Assembly: GCA_030549495.1 (NCBI GenBank)
Contig: JAUIRK010001054.1
Coordinates: 1-64,000, forward strand
DNA length: 64,000 nt
DNA from: Nectonema munidae
Taxonomy: Eukaryota > Nematomorpha > Nectonematoida > Nectonematidae
Direction: 5' to 3'
How positions within the stretch are numbered: the first letter of the stretch is position 1; each line of letters starts with the position of its first letter. Shown piece by piece: positions 62,701 to 64,000 of the stretch. A model generated the notes under the pieces. It made no database searches. It had not been told where the DNA came from and saw only the letters and a program-made list of their open reading frames with translations. The translations under genes and the position numbers were made by a program.

Positions 62701-63991
62701 ACGGACACGAGGGGTATAAGCGGATTAGAATTTACCCAAAATAGACAGGCGAATGCGATCAAGCATGAATTATCATTTTGTGGAAAGTTAATTGCTATTG
62801 TAAAAAAGTTGAGCTTTTAGCGGAGAACTTGAAAAGTATACGTCTGTTATAAAATTTTAATAAAGAACAAGTGATTTGAGTCATTTTAGGAATCCCTCAT
62901 GTCTCAATTTCATGCAACAGTGGCTAGACAAATTTAAACACTTATTGTTCAGTGCTAGTCAAGGAAATTTATACTGTGCAGCAATTACACGTATACAGAT
63001 TTAATTCACGAGAAGGGATTTTAGATCTTTTATTGTCCTAAATAATTAAGAATTTTAAAGAATATTATATAATTTTTTATTACATTTTTCCAAATTGGAA
63101 TTTACGAGCATCGTTATAAAATTAAAAAACGTTACAGCGCAAGGCGAAGCTAAGTTTATAGCATTCGTGGTTTTAAGTTGAATTGCAAAAAAGTTTAAAA
63201 TAGAATTGCGAATCAATAAAAGAACATGCTAAAGTATGTCATTACACATCTCTCCCATTGGTATCGTTGGACAAGAAGATATGCCTTAACTTTTCAAGTT
63301 CAGGCCCTATTTAGCATATTCAATCCTGCAGCATCGTAACATCAACTGTTCTCCTATGTTGTGCTACTTGTTGGCAACAGACATTTTTTAGGGAAACTTT
63401 ATAGAAGGCTTTCAAAGCGCGCTTAACATTTTGTAAAAACATTCCTGTTATGAAATCTGCATTTTTAAATGCGGATAAAAGCAGATCAAAGAGAGAAGTT
63501 ATTTCATGTGATCAAACTAAACTTGACTTTTTCAGCTTTTGGACGAATTCACACGTAAAAAACGTTGGAAGAAAGAAAAAAGGAATACGTGATTGATGGA
63601 TGGAAAGGCGGAGCGTGTGATGGACTTTGGTTCGTCATGTTCGATTTCTTACTTGAAAATTGGGGCGTGTTGTTTGACAGCGAGAATGCACTTTTGTTGT
63701 TCGTGACTTTACCATTCCTGTTCTTGTCTGCAGCAAGGGAATCTGGATTCCTTTGGATGTGTCCGGGATGGAAGTGGTTAGTGGTGGCGGTGGGGGGTTT
63801 TACAGTCGTAAGCCCAGTGTTGAGTGGCTGTGAACTCCAGTTCTTCACCGCATTGAGAGAAGATTGATTGTTGGCATGGTGATTGTAACTTTTTTTCACG
63901 TACAATGAAGGTGGTTTTGGGTGAAGAGAAGTATTATCAATTGATGCTGTTGGTAAAAGCTCTTTTACTGATAAAGTTTGGTCATCGTCAT
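52208..63991 (-). CDS. multi-exon host gene, Asn/Ser-rich protein, 3' part
   Basis: Nine exons can be chained on the minus strand: 63991-63589, 62633-62567, 60351-60185, 60122-60035, 59190-58816, 57936-57720, 56640-56456, 55241-54915 and 53770-52208. All introns are GT...AG and all junction phases agree, giving about 1,130 continuous residues. The first exon starts at an acceptor in phase 1, so the protein begins beyond the right edge. The product is low in hydrophobic residues and rich in Asn, Ser, His, Pro and Gln. It has no membrane segment and no domain I recognise. A basic/aromatic stretch in exon 3 (VKFVWVVENGKRKIIVNHDA) and the C-terminus (KLLRSFSISDI) look the most ordered or conserved. 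I propose no function; a disordered nuclear or scaffold protein would fit the composition. Exon order is better supported than exact donors. Confidence 0.7.
53771..54914 (-). other. host gene intron 8
   Basis: Intron between exons 8 and 9, AT-rich, with a short (AT)n at about 54017-54036. No other feature recognised. Confidence 0.6.
54915..55241 (-). CDS. host gene exon 8
   Basis: Acceptor TTTTTTTCTTATTGAG|GAACAG and donor CTAATG|GTAACA. It holds 109 codons, phase 0 both ends, rich in Asn, Ser and His, with several cysteines (ISCDLGGKKCHN; VKCVWENDCGDEQHSC). The cysteines are not spaced as a zinc finger I recognise. Confidence 0.65.
55444..55560 (+). mobile_element. hAT-like transposon end in intron 7
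   Basis: It begins CAGGGGTGGGCAAACTACGG and continues with GGCCCGCGGGCGGC, the terminus typical of a widespread animal hAT group. The eight bases before it (GCTTAGGA) would be the target duplication, but I found no second copy or opposite terminus. It is probably a truncated copy. It is very GC-rich compared with the surrounding intron. Confidence 0.55.
55561..56455 (-). other. rest of host gene intron 7
   Basis: AT-rich DNA. Part of it may still belong to the hAT-like insertion, whose right limit I cannot see. Confidence 0.5.
56456..56640 (-). CDS. host gene exon 7
   Basis: Acceptor TTCCTGTTTTAG|ATCACG, phase 1 in. It encodes HDMSSWPSKLLYQKSLTLTN and onwards, and leaves in phase 0 at GGA|GTATTT. 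A second phase-0 donor, AGA|GTATAC, lies 12 bp further (exon end 56444). Confidence 0.6.
56641..57719 (-). other. host gene intron 6
   Basis: Contains a pyrimidine-rich block at about 57080-57290 whose plus-strand open frames have no family motif. Otherwise AT-rich. Confidence 0.55.
57720..57936 (-). CDS. host gene exon 6
   Basis: Acceptor ATTTTTTTAG|AATGAC and donor CAACG|GTAACA. It encodes NDNSLPSLTKTASAPSSEKT and onwards for 72 codons plus one base. Without splicing the frame would continue to a stop at about 57631. The splice is preferred because phase 1 fits the next acceptor exactly and the same GTAACA donor occurs at exon 8. Confidence 0.6.
57937..58815 (-). other. host gene intron 5
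   Basis: AT-rich. A GC-richer stretch at about 58450-58510 has no identifiable tRNA or SINE structure. Confidence 0.55.
58816..59190 (-). CDS. host gene exon 5
   Basis: Acceptor GCGTTTTTGAAG|GATGCAAGG and donor AATACG|GTATGT. It holds 125 codons, phase 0 in and out, rich in Ser, Asn, His and Gln (DARSDHFHEKYQICMQDDAS at the start). A hydrophobic patch (SFSANYILRVFVAG) is bounded by CC|GTGAAT and TTTTTGTAG|CTGG. This could be an in-frame 51-bp intron, so two isoforms or two exons are possible. Confidence 0.65.
59191..60034 (-). other. host gene intron 4
   Basis: AT-rich intron with the short tandem repeat and hAT-like end at 59681-59769. Confidence 0.5.
59681..59769 (+). repeat. hAT-like end with 22-bp tandem repeat
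   Basis: It starts CAGGGCTGCGAAGTCAGAGT and continues as about three copies of GTCAGAGTCGTAGAGAGTCG-GA. 'CAGGGCTGTGGAGTCGGAGTC' ends with such pentamer-like repeats are characteristic of a common animal hAT/MITE group. No opposite end seen. Confidence 0.6.
60035..60122 (-). CDS. host gene exon 4
   Basis: Acceptor TTGATCCTAG|ACC follows exon 3 after an intron of only 62 bp. The frame continues as R-PSSNGALGSKDKRSTTAF then SKDKVDASRKG. Donor GGC|GTATTA is weak; reading through reaches a stop after nine more residues, so this could be an alternative terminal exon. Confidence 0.55.
60123..60184 (-). other. 62-bp intron 3 of host gene
   Basis: GTAGGC...TGATCCTAG with a nine-T tract. It shows that very short introns are used here, next to introns of 0.8-2.2 kb. 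Confidence 0.6.
60185..60351 (-). CDS. host gene exon 3, basic/aromatic segment
   Basis: Acceptor GTTACTTCAG|GTTTCTTC and donor AACAG|GTAGGC. It encodes 55 residues, phase 0 in and 2 out. The central KFVWVVENGKRKIIVNHDA is the least disordered-looking part of the whole protein and the best query for finding homologues. Confidence 0.75.
61364..61395 (+). mobile_element. piggyBac-like solo terminus
   Basis: TTAA followed by CTCATTAATGACAGTATAAC. This differs from the terminal repeat of the 44046-47341 element at one position over 12 bp, and the next bases (ATAACTTA) resemble its right end (CTAACTTA). No partner terminus was found downstream, so it may be a truncated copy or MITE of the same family. 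Confidence 0.4.
62412..62426. repeat. 15-bp palindrome
   Basis: GGGTCAA-A-TTGACCC is a perfect 7-bp inverted repeat around one base. Similar GGGTCAA/TTGACCC pairs occur near some transposon ends, but no element is delimited here. Confidence 0.45.
62567..62633 (-). CDS. host gene exon 2 (67 bp)
   Basis: Acceptor TTTATTTCTAG|TGTCAG and donor CACAC|GTAAGA, a good consensus. It completes a split codon and encodes VSLETRQKNQTIASSISAKP then SH, ending in phase 0. The small size and strong splice sites argue for a real exon. Confidence 0.7.
62634..63588 (-). other. host gene intron 1 of window
   Basis: AT-rich intron between exons 1 and 2 of the window, with nothing recognised in it. Confidence 0.55.
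63589..63991 (-). CDS. host gene exon 1 of window
   Basis: Acceptor ACTTTTTAG at the window's right edge. The exon enters in phase 1 (ATGACGATGACC read as DDDD), encodes about 133 residues rich in Asn, Ser, Pro and His (for example KKSYNHHANNQSSLN), and leaves in phase 2 at CAATCAC|GTATTC. The donor is the only phase-2 GT that joins exon 2 before a stop, but GTATTC is a weak match to consensus. Confidence 0.65.
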
Positions 63992-64000
63992 CTAAAAAGT

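Overview
The window looks like a piece of an AT-rich animal nuclear genome, most likely an arthropod. The grounds are introns with GT/AG ends, a LINE fragment, Tigger/pogo and piggyBac DNA transposons, and a coding family I remember from arthropod genomes. A crustacean such as a parasitic copepod would fit, but the sequence does not prove it. There are no bacterial-style operons, RNA genes or CRISPR arrays.

Layout. 1-240 is the 3' end of a decayed LINE reverse transcriptase. 666-40441, about 62% of the window, is one head-to-tail satellite array of about 345 copies of a 115-117 bp unit, with no unrelated insertion seen. Every unit carries the dyad TCGTTT-(T/A)-AAACGA, which resembles a CENP-B box. 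40489-41333 is an internally deleted Tigger/pogo element, starting 48 bp beyond the array. 41334-43500 is AT-rich and holds a diverged 0.2 kb duplication. 43520-44027 is a small candidate minus-strand gene of two to three exons. Its presumed 5' leader is cut by a complete piggyBac-like transposon (44046-47341), with TTAA target duplications, 12-bp terminal inverted repeats and a decayed transposase that still shows all four catalytic aspartates. A 158-bp (AC)n run lies inside it. 47346-50162 is AT-rich with nothing recognisable. 50163-51538 is a broken copy of a repeated arthropod coding family of uncertain class.

From 52 kb to the right edge the window holds the 3' part of one host gene on the minus strand. 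I reconstructed nine exons, from an acceptor at 63991/63992 to a stop at 52208-52210. Every junction keeps the reading frame (phases 1, 2, 0, 2, 0, 0, 1, 0, 0 at the nine acceptors). A poly(A) signal lies at 51993-51998. The product, about 1,130 residues in this window, is rich in Asn, Ser, His and Pro and probably disordered; I do not recognise the family. Its introns carry short transposon ends (hAT-like at 55444 and 59681, piggyBac-like at 61364).

The observation I rate highest is the pairing of a homogenised satellite that carries a CENP-B-box-like dyad in every unit with a pogo/Tigger element beside it, since CENP-B descends from pogo-type transposases. This makes the array a candidate centromeric or pericentromeric satellite. 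That reading is inference.
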